Origin: Leptospira ognonensis | GTDB lineage: Bacteria > Spirochaetota > Leptospiria > Leptospirales > Leptospiraceae | Assembly (NCBI RefSeq): GCF_004770745.1 | Contig: NZ_RQGD01000023.1 | Coordinates: forward strand, 76,198 to 140,197 | Direction: 5' to 3' | Length of the DNA stretch: 64,000 nucleotides | In this document: positions 9,779-18,597 of the stretch, one piece after another | How the letters are laid out: every line of letters begins with the position of its first letter | Numbering within the stretch: the stretch's first letter is position 1 | Position numbers and translations under genes: made by a program | Notes under the pieces: model-generated | What the model was told of the DNA's origin: nothing | The model's database searches: none | What the model saw: only the letters and a program-made list of their open reading frames with translations

Positions 9779-10577
9779 AAACAGCGAAATTTAACTTATT
9801 TTTGGTGGCGTAATCGATAACTTCTTCTGGGTTCACAACAAGCGTTTCACCTTCTCGTATGCATAGCGTTTTGCAACCACTTTCTTTCATGACCTCTAAA
9901 GTTTGCAAACCGATCGTAGGAAGATCGAACCGTTCATCCTGTTTCGTTTTGGCTGATTTACAGACAACAGCTGTTCCCTTCTTTTTGGTGTATTCACCAC
10001 CTCTACGGATGGTGGCGTCAGTTCCTTCTACTGCTTCTACAGCAATGATGCTTTCGTCACAGACCACAACCATTTGGCCTACATCCAAATCCGCCATTTT
10101 TTCAGCATAACTCATTCCAAAAGAAATGTCTTTTAACTCATCTTTATCAAACCTTTTTGGAGTGTATCTACCTTCTGGGAGTAAAAGAGATTTTAAGTAT
10201 ATCTTTTGGGATATGACTTTCACTCCTAGGGTTTCGAATTCATCAGCAATGGCAAGAAAGATAGGATAATCATTGCGATTGATCGTTTTTGCCAGTATCG
10301 ACAAGGCCTTCAAATCAAACTTGAGTCCTTGGAATAGAAGATCCTTTCTTACCTTTCCTAACATCAAGATTCTTGAAAGCTTTTCTTGTTTGATGGTTTT
10401 TAGTATTTTTCCAATTTGCGTGATATGTACAGGGATAGTTCTTTTTGCATGTTCTCTTGGCTCAAAGTCGGATTCTTTGAGGCCTAAGAATAAGGGATCC
10501 TCACCCGAAGCAAGAGCCTCATTCATTCCTATATGAGGGAGTTCTCCGCCTCCAGCAATGATCCCGAGCCTTCCCAT
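9714..10577 (-). CDS. lpxI: UDP-2,3-diacylglucosamine pyrophosphatase LpxI
   Basis: LpxI hydrolyses UDP-2,3-diacylglucosamine to lipid X and UMP, the step before LpxB, and replaces LpxH in many bacteria. The 287-residue length and motifs fit: N-terminal GRLGIIAGGGELP, and the C-terminal DUF1009 domain with ADLDVGQMVVV, EAVEGTDATIRRGG and RFDLPTIGLQT. It is preceded by fmdB with an abutting stop and start and overlaps lpxB downstream. No unusual residues are noticed. Confidence 0.93.
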   Translation of the reverse strand: MGRLGIIAGGGELPHIGMNEALASGEDPLFLGLKESDFEPREHAKRTIPVHITQIGKILKTIKQEKLSRILMLGKVRKDLLFQGLKFDLKALSILAKTINRNDYPIFLAIADEFETLGVKVISQKIYLKSLLLPEGRYTPKRFDKDELKDISFGMSYAEKMADLDVGQMVVVCDESIIAVEAVEGTDATIRRGGEYTKKKGTAVVCKSAKTKQDERFDLPTIGLQTLEVMKESGCKTLCIREGETLVVNPEEVIDYATKNKLNFAVYGPNGTRGLSGSQKKIPKAYK

Positions 10578-10873
10578 TACGACCCTTGGCTTGGCGTCTG
10601 AGGCGCTTGGGGTGGTGGTGCCACAGGAGTGGCTTCGTTACTTTTGGCTGATGCCGGAGGCAAGGAAGACGACTCGGATTTGGAGTCAGATTTCTTATAA
10701 TCGGTAACGTAAAATCCAGTTCCTTTAAAAATAATCCCTGCGGTTCCAGTAATCATTCGCTCCACTTTACCTTTTTTACCACAGAGACATTCCGTGAGGG
10801 CATCGTCTTTCATTGACTGAACGTGTTCGAATTGTTTTCCACATGTTTTACATGAATAATCGTAAGTTGCCAT
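10577..10873 (-). CDS. FmdB-family zinc ribbon protein
   Basis: This 98-residue FmdB/CxxC_CxxC_SSSS regulatory-type protein starts MATYDYSCKTCGKQFEHVQS. It has the family's GIIFKGTGFYVTDY segment and a low-complexity Ser/Pro/Ala tail. The first zinc knuckle is normal (C8, C11). The second is C29-x-C31 instead of the usual CxxC, which may alter metal binding. The family is common and widely conserved but has no firm function. The stop abuts lpxI. Confidence 0.88.
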   Translation of the reverse strand: MATYDYSCKTCGKQFEHVQSMKDDALTECLCGKKGKVERMITGTAGIIFKGTGFYVTDYKKSDSKSESSSLPPASAKSNEATPVAPPPQAPQTPSQGS

Positions 10874-10888
10874 ATTTCCTCCGTTAGG

Positions 10889-12340
10889 TTAATTTATGCC
10901 TGATTTAATTTCGAAAAGTAACACTTTGTCCCTGGTCGGGTTTTTTGCCAGTGGCAAACAAATCTCCCAATGTGACTTGCCGGATTGATATGCATCCATG
11001 GCGATTGGATATGATTTTAAGTTTTGTAGAAGTCCTATGTTTCGTTCTTTCAGACTTCCCACCAGTTTGTCCCCATCTCTAGATTCAATGTATAAAGACA
11101 AATTTTGCTTTTGATTCCCCTGGTCTAGAATATATCGATTTCGATTGATCCAAATGGATTCATGGTCTAACTCAATTAGGTAAACAGGTTGGTTATTGTC
11201 TTTATAGCTTAGATTCAGTTCGAGTAGGGGAACAGCTTCTTTGGTAATATCTGTCATGTATGAAAATTCAAAATATTTTTTCTCACCACTTAATTTTTTG
11301 CAGATCTTTCTAAACTCTTTTGTCTGATTTCCATAAAGTGGAAAGCCTACAGCGCCCGATTCCAAGATTCGTTCTCTCGGAATGTAGGTTCCATAAAATC
11401 CTGGAGGCATTTTTTCTCCGAGCCAACTCACGAAATCAAACCGCTCCTCGCTATCCGTTGTGTTAAAACGATTCTCTAGATCAGAAATGTATTTCTGATT
11501 TGCTGGAATATTTTCTAAAAAGCCAGAGAAGATCCAAGCAGACTTGCTAAGGTGAGGATAGAAACATTGAACGAAGTATCCAGTTTTTCCTGCGACTGTC
11601 TCTGATTGTCCATCTTTCTCAAAACAAAAGGTAGTCTCGGGTATGCTGACTTTTCCTACTTCTTTATTTTCTTTTCCTGGTCCACTTCGTAAATTGACAT
11701 TCGTTCCTGAGACTGTGAATAGGTTCTCATAAAACAAAGATAAGCTGGAGCTGGAAAGATAGTGTAAGGTTTCTAAGAGAAATGCGGATTCCAATTCGCC
11801 GATCGTTTCCATCGGGTATCGGACAATATTCGCAAGCGCCTGACTGTAACCAGCCTCAAGTCCTCTCGGGTCTTCTAAGACTAATTGTAGGAGGTAATGG
11901 CTCACTTTGTCTTTGGGGATGGGTTTCTGAATGTTTTGAATTTTGGCAATCAGTGATTTTTTGTAATGTATGCCATGTTTTTTGAGTTTTAGAATATAAG
12001 GATCTTCTATATGATAATAAATTCCAAGAGATGTTTCCCATTCCTTTACAATGAGCTCTGGGTGCTCTTCTTTTAAAAATTTTAATGTGCTCTCTTTGGT
12101 TTTTGTTTCATTCGCTTTTCTTTCAAGCGCTGAGATGGATTGCGAGAGAAGAGAGATACTAAGTTCACTTTCTATCTTTTTTGACGGAGGATACAGATCC
12201 AAGATTCTTTCAAATTCTGATTTTTGGAAATGACCGTATGCCCGATCTTCCAAATCTCGAAAATCGACGAACAAAAATATTCCAAACGCTACAAGGACCA
12301 AAAGGCAACTCATAGCGAGAAAGACGCGCGAGCGTATCAC
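10889..12340 (-). CDS. SH3b-domain protein with N-terminal membrane anchor
   Basis: The product has 483 residues. A hydrophobic helix (about residues 7-26) looks like an uncleaved anchor or signal sequence. An alpha-helical region follows, then a bacterial SH3 domain (about 208-276) opening with the hallmark TNVNLRSGPG. The C-terminal 200 residues are beta-rich and unassigned. Bacterial SH3 domains in exported proteins usually bind peptidoglycan or peptides, so a periplasmic role is likely but not shown. It lies 15 bases upstream of fmdB and 18 bases downstream of the TolC-like gene. Confidence 0.7.
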   Translation of the reverse strand: MIRSRVFLAMSCLLVLVAFGIFLFVDFRDLEDRAYGHFQKSEFERILDLYPPSKKIESELSISLLSQSISALERKANETKTKESTLKFLKEEHPELIVKEWETSLGIYYHIEDPYILKLKKHGIHYKKSLIAKIQNIQKPIPKDKVSHYLLQLVLEDPRGLEAGYSQALANIVRYPMETIGELESAFLLETLHYLSSSSLSLFYENLFTVSGTNVNLRSGPGKENKEVGKVSIPETTFCFEKDGQSETVAGKTGYFVQCFYPHLSKSAWIFSGFLENIPANQKYISDLENRFNTTDSEERFDFVSWLGEKMPPGFYGTYIPRERILESGAVGFPLYGNQTKEFRKICKKLSGEKKYFEFSYMTDITKEAVPLLELNLSYKDNNQPVYLIELDHESIWINRNRYILDQGNQKQNLSLYIESRDGDKLVGSLKERNIGLLQNLKSYPIAMDAYQSGKSHWEICLPLAKNPTRDKVLLFEIKSGIN

Positions 12341-12358
12341 AATGGCGATCCTGGGCGA

Positions 12359-13903
12359 TTAATTTTGAAAGTCTTCTGGAAGGAGTTTGGTTCTGTCCAC
12401 GCCATATTCTTCAAAAAGTGCATTTTTCGAAACATAATATCGATGAAGATTGATGTTGTAATCTACACGTGCTCTAACTAAAGCGAGTTGGTCTTGGACC
12501 AATGTATCTAGCGCGTTTTTCACTGTGAGTGCGTTAAATCTCCCTTGCTGAAAAGATCTTACGACACCGCTATAATATTTTTTAGCTTCCTCTTCGGTCT
12601 TTTTGGCATTTTCCAACATTTTATAGGATGCTTTTAAAACATCGATACGAGTTCTAACATCATCCGCTACTGATTTCGTCAAATCGTCTTCTTCCAAATT
12701 GACTTGTCTTCTTTGGATTTCTGCATCTCGAAGACCGGCTTTCACACCCACATCTCCGATCGGGTAACTGAGGTCCACCGAACCTTGGATCACGGGATAG
12801 TTATAAGAAAAGACACCCGACTTGGAATTCGTATAATTTACGCTAGGCCCTTCTAGGTTCTGAGCTTGGTAACCGTATGTTCCAGCAGCTTTTAAGGTAG
12901 GCATAGCATCGTTCTTTGCATTTTTGAGCGCTAGCTCCGCATTCTCTTTTTTGCGTTTGATATTTTTAAAATCGGCACGGTTGAGAAATGCATATGCTAT
13001 ATCTTTATCGTAGTCTATGTTTTGTGGAAGTTCATCAGATAAAGGACTTACTTTTGAAAATTTAGAATTTTCAGGTAAATTTAAGGACCGAATTAGCTTT
13101 CGTCTAGCCTCATCTTTTTCAGCCAAAGCTTGTGCCATCTGGCCTTCCACTTGTGCAAGTAGGGCATTCCACTGGTTCACTTCGAAAGATTCAGATAGAC
13201 CTAACCCTTGTTTGCGGATCGTGAGATCACGGATTGTTTTTGTATTTGTAAGTAATTGTTCAAAAGTTTGGTAGCTTGAATCTTTTACGGAAAAATTCCA
13301 ATAGTCGACGAGGGCATTGACCACTTTTTGCGCCACTTGCTCTTCCAACTGGTCTTTCAAGATCAGAGATTGGTTTTCAATTATCTTCTCTTGGTTCCTT
13401 TCCTTGCTACCGAACGCGTTTTTCCAAAGGTCTTGGGAGATGGTCACGTTTAAGGAGTCTGTGTAAAGTGGAGGGAGCCCAAGGGCACCAAAACCTGCGG
13501 GAGTTTTCGTCGGGTCTTCAAAGGCGTTTGAGTCAAAACGAGTTGATTTAGCGTCGAGTTTAAAGTAGGTTCCTGTCGTGAAGAGCCTGTCGATACCTGC
13601 AGAATAGGTAGTCGTTTGCGTTCTCGTTCCCGAAAATATATTGTTTTGGTTGTATGGAAATTTGTTCTGTTGTAAATCCGCATTCGCAAAGGCACGGTAG
13701 GTATATCTACCTTCGAATTTCATCAGATCTGTATCTGCTTTGGCTAACTCAAGACGAGCGCGCATCACTTCTCTGTTATTGGCTATTGTATATTTTACAG
13801 CCTCTTTTAGATTGAGAGAGAATCCAGAATCTGTCTCTGCCGCGAGGAGGGCAAGACTTGAGAGAGCCATTATGACCACAGAAAGTATTGAACGTCGTTC
13901 CAT
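12359..13903 (-). CDS. TolC-family outer-membrane efflux protein
   Basis: This is an outer-membrane channel of the TolC/OEP family with about 514 residues. A signal peptide (MERRSILSVVIMALSSLALLA) leads into LKEAVKYTIANNREV, the usual first TolC helix. Two long coiled-coil repeats (RLELAKADTDLMKFEG in the first half, NAELALKNAKNDAMPTLKAAGTYG in the second) flank beta-strand insertions. A GTG two codons upstream has GGGAG nine bases before it and may be the real start; an in-frame TTG extends it by eight residues. No inner-membrane pump or adaptor gene is adjacent. Confidence 0.87.
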   Translation of the reverse strand: MERRSILSVVIMALSSLALLAAETDSGFSLNLKEAVKYTIANNREVMRARLELAKADTDLMKFEGRYTYRAFANADLQQNKFPYNQNNIFSGTRTQTTTYSAGIDRLFTTGTYFKLDAKSTRFDSNAFEDPTKTPAGFGALGLPPLYTDSLNVTISQDLWKNAFGSKERNQEKIIENQSLILKDQLEEQVAQKVVNALVDYWNFSVKDSSYQTFEQLLTNTKTIRDLTIRKQGLGLSESFEVNQWNALLAQVEGQMAQALAEKDEARRKLIRSLNLPENSKFSKVSPLSDELPQNIDYDKDIAYAFLNRADFKNIKRKKENAELALKNAKNDAMPTLKAAGTYGYQAQNLEGPSVNYTNSKSGVFSYNYPVIQGSVDLSYPIGDVGVKAGLRDAEIQRRQVNLEEDDLTKSVADDVRTRIDVLKASYKMLENAKKTEEEAKKYYSGVVRSFQQGRFNALTVKNALDTLVQDQLALVRARVDYNINLHRYYVSKNALFEEYGVDRTKLLPEDFQN

Positions 13904-13942
13904 ATTCACTATATAAGACTCCCTCAAGGTATCGATCCGCTC

Positions 13943-14833
13943 TTATTTTCCGAGCGCAACCTTCATTTTTTCGCCGACTTCGCCAATATGGGCACAGATA
14001 CTAATCCCAGCGTCTTTCATCGCCGCAATTTTGGAAGTCGCTGTTCCCATGCCTCCTGAAATGATGGCACCCGCGTGGCCCATACGTTTTCCAGGAGGGG
14101 CTGTTTGGCCTGCAATAAAACCAACCACAGGCTTTTTGCAATGGGCTTTGATATAGGCTGCCGCTTCTTCTTCCGAAGTACCACCAATCTCACCAATCAT
14201 CACGATCCCCTGGGTGTCAGGATCTTCATTTAAAAGGCGCACCGCTTCCGTATGGTTCATTCCAGGAACAGGATCCCCGCCAATACCGATACAAGTGGAT
14301 TGGCCAAGGCCTGCAGCTGTTAGGGAGGCAACGGATTCATAGGTCAAAGTGCCAGAACGAGAAACAATCCCGATCTTCCCTGGAGTGTGAATGAAACCAG
14401 GCATAATACCCATTTTCACTTTATGAAGAGGGTTGATCACACCAGGACAGTTGGGTCCCACTAACTTCGATTTGGAATTGCGTAAGACACTATAAACCTT
14501 GAGCATATCGTGAGTCGGAATCCCTTCTGTGATACAAACAATGAGAGGGATCTCAGCAAACAAACCTTCGAGGATGGCATCCGCAGCAAAGGGAGGAGGA
14601 ACAAAAATGATGGCCGCATTAGCTCCATCTTCTTTCATCGCATCCTTAATCGTATTGCGAACGGGAACTGATTTTCCAGTCTCGGATGTCCAAGTTTGGC
14701 CACCTTTTCCAGGCGTCACACCTGCAACCACCTTTGTGCCATACTCTAACATCTGTGTGGCGTGGAAGGATCCTTCCTTTCCCGTAATCCCTTGGACAAC
14801 AACTTTTGTATTCGCGTCTACTAAAACACTCAT
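13943..14833 (-). CDS. sucD: Succinyl-CoA ligase, alpha subunit (SucD)
   Basis: The alpha subunit of succinyl-CoA synthetase (TCA cycle, succinyl-CoA to succinate with ATP or GTP formation) is 296 residues, the family length. It shows the CoA-binding Rossmann start [36 protein letters not shown] and the phospho-histidine loop [14 protein letters not shown] near residue 246. It lies 9 bases downstream of sucC, as in most bacteria. Confidence 0.97.
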   Translation of the reverse strand: MSVLVDANTKVVVQGITGKEGSFHATQMLEYGTKVVAGVTPGKGGQTWTSETGKSVPVRNTIKDAMKEDGANAAIIFVPPPFAADAILEGLFAEIPLIVCITEGIPTHDMLKVYSVLRNSKSKLVGPNCPGVINPLHKVKMGIMPGFIHTPGKIGIVSRSGTLTYESVASLTAAGLGQSTCIGIGGDPVPGMNHTEAVRLLNEDPDTQGIVMIGEIGGTSEEEAAAYIKAHCKKPVVGFIAGQTAPPGKRMGHAGAIISGGMGTATSKIAAMKDAGISICAHIGEVGEKMKVALGK

Positions 14834-14842
14834 GATTTCTCC

Positions 14843-16012
14843 CTACTTTCCAATGAGCGAAACGATTTTGTCCGCCGCATCACGAAGTCCTTCAACTCCG
14901 ACAATATTTAGTCCTGATTCATTTAGGATTTTTTTGCCTTCTTCAGCATTTGTTCCTTTGAGTCTCACGACGACTGGTACGTGAATGTTTACTTTTTTAG
15001 CAGCTTCAATGACTCCATTTGCCACTCGGTCACAACGCACAATGCCACCGAAAATATTAACAAAAATACCTTTTACATTTGGATCTGATAGGATCAAACG
15101 AAAGCCATTTTCTACTGTAACAGGATTTGCCCCGCCCCCAACATCAAGGAAGTTCGCTGGTTCGGCTCCTGCAAGCTTAACGATGTCCATAGTTGCCATC
15201 GCAAGACCAGCCCCATTTACCATACAGCCAATGTTACCATCGAGTTTAACATAATTTAGGTCAAATTCTTTGGCTTTTACTTCGTAAGGGTCTTCTTCAG
15301 TAATGTCACGTAGCGCAACGTTTTCTGGATGTCTGAATAATGCGTTTTCGTCTAGATCGAGTTTACAGTCGCCTGCAACGATTTCGTTTTGTTTGGTGAG
15401 AATAAGAGGGTTTATCTCAAGCATCGCAGCATCTTCTTTGATGTAAGCGTTGTAGATTGCTGCAACTAAACTTGCAAAAGATTTTTGTGCTTCGGCTGGA
15501 ATGCCAAGTGCAAAAGCAAGTTCTCGAATCTGAGCCGGTTGCACGCCAATGCCCGGATCGATTTGGATTTTAATGATTTTTTCGGGAGTGTCATGAGCCA
15601 CTTCTTCAATGTCCATGCCACCTTCAGTCGAAGCCATAAGAATCGTTTTGCGATAAGCTCGATCAAGAAGGATAGATAGGTAATATTCCTTTGCGATTTC
15701 GAGTCCTTGTTCGAGATATACTTTTAGGACTTTTTTACCTTCGGGACCTGTTTGCGGTGTAACGAGTTGCATGCCTAGGATTTTGTCAATGGCTGCCTTA
15801 GCATCTTCTTTGGTCTTTGTAACCTTGACACCGCCACCTTTTCCACGCCCACCGGCATGAATCTGTGCTTTTACGACAACGACGGGTGATTTTTGTACGA
15901 CTTCGTTATATGCTTTTTCCCAGTCACTCGCCGTTTCGACGATTTTTCCGAAGGGGACGTTAGCATTATGTCTACGTAGGATTTCTTTGGCCTGGTATTC
16001 GTGGACTTTCAT
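14843..16012 (-). CDS. sucC: Succinyl-CoA ligase, beta subunit (SucC)
   Basis: The beta subunit of succinyl-CoA synthetase is 389 residues, the family length. An ATP-grasp domain opens with [20 protein letters not shown] and contains [17 protein letters not shown]; the C-terminal ligase domain has [16 protein letters not shown] and [14 protein letters not shown]. It is transcribed before sucD. About 108 bases separate it from the holin-like gene upstream, room for its own promoter, but no strong box was identified. Confidence 0.97.
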   Translation of the reverse strand: MKVHEYQAKEILRRHNANVPFGKIVETASDWEKAYNEVVQKSPVVVVKAQIHAGGRGKGGGVKVTKTKEDAKAAIDKILGMQLVTPQTGPEGKKVLKVYLEQGLEIAKEYYLSILLDRAYRKTILMASTEGGMDIEEVAHDTPEKIIKIQIDPGIGVQPAQIRELAFALGIPAEAQKSFASLVAAIYNAYIKEDAAMLEINPLILTKQNEIVAGDCKLDLDENALFRHPENVALRDITEEDPYEVKAKEFDLNYVKLDGNIGCMVNGAGLAMATMDIVKLAGAEPANFLDVGGGANPVTVENGFRLILSDPNVKGIFVNIFGGIVRCDRVANGVIEAAKKVNIHVPVVVRLKGTNAEEGKKILNESGLNIVGVEGLRDAADKIVSLIGK

Positions 16013-16120
16013 GGATTTCCTTGTCTATTTGTTGGTAACGGAAACGTTCCGACACTTTCGTTACTTGGTTCAGATTCGGATTTTGAGATGTCCTGTCAAG
16101 TCATCTGCACTTCCAAGTTG

Positions 16121-16471
16121 CTACCTCCGCATGAGTAGGGAAGCAAGGGAAAGACAGAGCCCGCCCCAGAACGCCGCAGAGAAACTGGGAACACCTAGAA
16201 GATTTGGGAACATTCGGCTAAGCAAAATGAGTACAATCGCATTGGCAAGTAGTCCGAGCAGTCCGAGACTGAGATAGTAGAGGAGCCACCCAAGTCCAAG
16301 AGTAGAAATTACAAATAGCCAACGGACAATCCAGTTGAGAACGATAAACCCAATGACAATCCAGATGGCATTGGTGGCATCGCCCTTGACTCTAAAATCC
16401 GAATGAATCCACGGAAAGACAAAGAGGACAACGATGGCTTGCAGTAGTATCGAGACAATGAAATGAATCAT
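16121..16471 (-). CDS. Four-helix membrane protein, holin-superfamily IV/YvlD-like
   Basis: This 116-residue, very hydrophobic protein has about four transmembrane helices separated by short loops, including GLGWLLYYLSLGLLGLLANAIVLIL. This pattern matches the phage holin superfamily IV/YvlD proteins, which are common chromosomal genes and not a sign of prophage. Function unknown. Its ATG overlaps the upstream LprI-like gene by 4 bases, so the two are co-translated. Confidence 0.7.
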   Translation of the reverse strand: MIHFIVSILLQAIVVLFVFPWIHSDFRVKGDATNAIWIVIGFIVLNWIVRWLFVISTLGLGWLLYYLSLGLLGLLANAIVLILLSRMFPNLLGVPSFSAAFWGGLCLSLASLLMRR

Positions 16472-16845
16472 GGGGCGTTAAATTCGCTTGGTTGGCATCC
16501 GGTACTTTTGCATTCTCGGATTCGGTCGTTTAAGAAATTCGTTCTGCTTACCGTTTTATTTTTTGCACAGTCCATATTGACAAAAGATCCTCTTTCATCC
16601 TTCCAGCTGCATTCTGTATTGCGCTCTTGAATCCAAGTAAGCTGGGTTTCTTTGAGTTTCTTTTTTAATTTAGCATCAATCAAAGTGTTTAGCTTTTTGT
16701 AGGAATCATTTAATTCTTTATCCGCTTGGAAGTATACTTTTTGTAAGCAATACAATCCATCAAAGCCTTCTTTGACTTGATCGCAGTTGTCGGCAAATAC
16801 GGCACTTGAGAGTAAAAACATAAATAAGACTATCAATTGTTTCAT
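16468..16845 (-). CDS. Exported LprI/DUF1311-like protein
   Basis: A signal peptide (MKQLIVLFMFLLSSAVFA) precedes a mature domain of about 107 residues with six cysteines. It also has the QLTWIQERNTECSWK segment characteristic of the DUF1311/lysozyme-inhibitor LprI N-terminal family. Relatives are periplasmic, and some inhibit lysozyme. The cysteines probably form disulfides in the periplasm. Translational coupling to the holin-like gene suggests shared expression. Confidence 0.8.
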   Translation of the reverse strand: MKQLIVLFMFLLSSAVFADNCDQVKEGFDGLYCLQKVYFQADKELNDSYKKLNTLIDAKLKKKLKETQLTWIQERNTECSWKDERGSFVNMDCAKNKTVSRTNFLNDRIRECKSTGCQPSEFNAP

Positions 16846-16871
16846 GGGTTCCTTTTTTTATTTAAGCAATA

Positions 16872-17771
16872 TTAGGCGGCGATCATTTCTGAGACTTGCA
16901 TGATCCAAGATGTATAAAAGTTCGCAAGAGATCTGAGTAAAAATAAATCAGAATCGAGAACATTCGATTTTGAGAAATCTGTATTTTTGATCGCTTGGAT
17001 CGCTTGGGCATACTTTGGTCGAAATTTCAAAAGCGGAGTGTCTGCGGAAATGTAGCTGAGGATACGAATTTTCATGTCATCATCAAAGTTATACTCTTTA
17101 CCCCACTCATTGATGAGTGTATCACAGTTGTACTTTTTAGAGAGGAGTTGTTGGGCAACAATATTGCGAAACATAAATTCGAGTGCTGTAATGGTCAGGT
17201 CCTTATGAAGGAGGGCAACTTCGGAGACAATGTTGTCTTTTTTAAATAGGGCATCTTTCAAGTTACCAATCGCTAATATTTTAGCATTCATCGCATTATA
17301 CGCGCGGTAATTGATGATCAGGTTTTCTCTTTCTTGTGGAGAAAGTCCATCATCCTGTTTTGAAGCTAAATTCTGTTCGGCAACATCTTCAGATTTTCCA
17401 GCACTGAGGAAATCAATGGTTTGAAATAGAATGTCCAAGGAAAAGTGGTTCCGTCTATCTTTCCGATACATTTGTTCTTTTTGATAACTTAAAACAACCC
17501 GATTCACAAAATCTTTAATATCCACGATGCGGAATCGTCCCGCACTCAGTAACAGTTTATGAAAGGATTCTTTAAAGCTTGGATCGTCGGAGTTCTCTAG
17601 ACTTGAAAAACTGGTTTCAAAGTTTTTCAAAAATGTATCTTTCAATAGCTGAACCGAACCTTCGCCGATTTCCGGCTGCCGGAGGAGGATCTTCCAAAAT
17701 AGGGAAGCTTCGTTTCGAATGTGATGCGTTTTTTTTTCCAATTCTCTTTTTTTCAAATCATCCAAGGCCAT
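16872..17771 (-). CDS. Hypothetical protein, 299 aa, alpha-helical
   Basis: I do not recognise a family. The product is predicted from composition to be nearly all alpha-helical and soluble, with no signal peptide, membrane segment or obvious catalytic motif. The start ATG follows a short AT-rich leader. It lies 26 bases upstream of the LprI-like gene on the same strand and may head that transcript. It is possibly genus-restricted. Confidence 0.7.
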   Translation of the reverse strand: MALDDLKKRELEKKTHHIRNEASLFWKILLRQPEIGEGSVQLLKDTFLKNFETSFSSLENSDDPSFKESFHKLLLSAGRFRIVDIKDFVNRVVLSYQKEQMYRKDRRNHFSLDILFQTIDFLSAGKSEDVAEQNLASKQDDGLSPQERENLIINYRAYNAMNAKILAIGNLKDALFKKDNIVSEVALLHKDLTITALEFMFRNIVAQQLLSKKYNCDTLINEWGKEYNFDDDMKIRILSYISADTPLLKFRPKYAQAIQAIKNTDFSKSNVLDSDLFLLRSLANFYTSWIMQVSEMIAA

Positions 17772-17835
17772 AGTGATATTATAGTACTATCCCGAAAAAT
17801 TGGCAATCATTGTTTTTGTGGAAGTTGAGATTATG

Positions 17836-18255
17836 TTAGGTGTTTAAGCAACAAGCGCGAACCTGTTCCATCAATTCCTTGGAATTCCAAGGTTTGGTAA
17901 AAAAAGCAATCGTATTTGCCTCTGTTTTTAGCCTTTCCATGGCGATTGCATCTGCATGACCAGTGATCAGAATGGATTTCACTTGAGGGTGTTTTTGATG
18001 GATTTTGATTAAAAACTCATCGCCTTTCATTTCGGGCATCAGCCAGTCTGAGAGGACAAGAATGACATGGACACCAGAGAGGAAAAGCTCATCGATCATT
18101 TCCAAGGCTTCCTTCGGATTTAACGCGCTTTCAAAATAGAATTGGTTTCCAAACTCTCTTTTTAGTTCCTGTACAAGCGAAAGTAACAAGATTGGCTCAT
18201 CATCGACGCAGAGGATCGCAGGTTTCGTAAGGGTTTCTAATCTTGTATCATTCAT
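17836..18255 (-). CDS. Single-domain response regulator (receiver)
   Basis: This is a stand-alone CheY-like receiver domain of about 139 residues with the expected acidic pocket (CVDDEP), phospho-acceptor Asp in LVLSDWLMPEMKG, the conserved Thr/Ser region SILITGHAD and Lys in FFTKPWN. There is no output domain. I prefer the ATG at 18255, with GAAGGGAAG 11 bases upstream, over an in-frame ATG 20 codons earlier whose extra sequence reads as leader. No kinase gene is adjacent, so its partner is elsewhere. Confidence 0.88.
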   Translation of the reverse strand: MNDTRLETLTKPAILCVDDEPILLLSLVQELKREFGNQFYFESALNPKEALEMIDELFLSGVHVILVLSDWLMPEMKGDEFLIKIHQKHPQVKSILITGHADAIAMERLKTEANTIAFFTKPWNSKELMEQVRACCLNT

Positions 18256-18597
18256 TGATATTTCTGCTTCCCTTCGACAGGGAGAACTACCCTGAAGTTT
18301 GTCTCGCCCCTGCAAGAGGAAAATTTGATGCGATCAAACACTGTTTTCACTCTTTTTTTTATAGCTGTCAAGCCCAAGCTCTTTTCCTTCTCTCACTTTT
18401 TTGAAGTAAAAAACGGATTTAACCGAGTGAGCTTGCGATCTTCGAGTAGGGCATACAAAAGGCAGAGTATTTTCCTCATCGCGCGTTTGGACAAACTTTC
18501 CTTTTGGTAGATAGAAAAAAAAACTTGGATCGGCAATTGCTGATAGCCTGGATTCGGGAATCAAAATCATATCCAATTTAAGTAAGGATTAATCAAA
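18256..18597. other. Divergent intergenic region with a palindrome
   Basis: About 340 bases separate the divergent receiver and LhgO-like genes. Two open frames of 60-80 codons occur in it, one on each strand, but their translations look non-coding. The only structure I see is the perfect palindrome TTTGAT-GCG-ATCAAA at 18324-18338, near the upstream side of the receiver gene, plus T-rich tracts. Promoters for both genes presumably lie here. Confidence 0.5.
18324..18338. promoter_or_regulatory. Palindrome, candidate operator
   Basis: A 6-bp perfect inverted repeat (TTTGAT/ATCAAA) with a 3-base spacer lies about 70 bases upstream of the preferred receiver start. It has the size of a dimeric repressor site. 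It differs from the Leptospira SOS box as I know it (TTTG-N5-CAAA) because the spacing between TTTG and CAAA is 7. Confidence 0.3.

Noticed and set aside
16121..16471. Possible prophage holin
   Set aside because: The family is a common chromosomal four-helix protein; no other phage genes are near.
18324..18338. SOS (LexA) box
   Set aside because: Spacing between TTTG and CAAA is 7 bases, not 5 as in the Leptospira site I know, and the neighbours are not DNA-damage genes.
18325..18576. Two open frames in the receiver-LhgO intergenic region
   Set aside because: Both have atypical, low-complexity translations on opposite strands and no ribosome sites.
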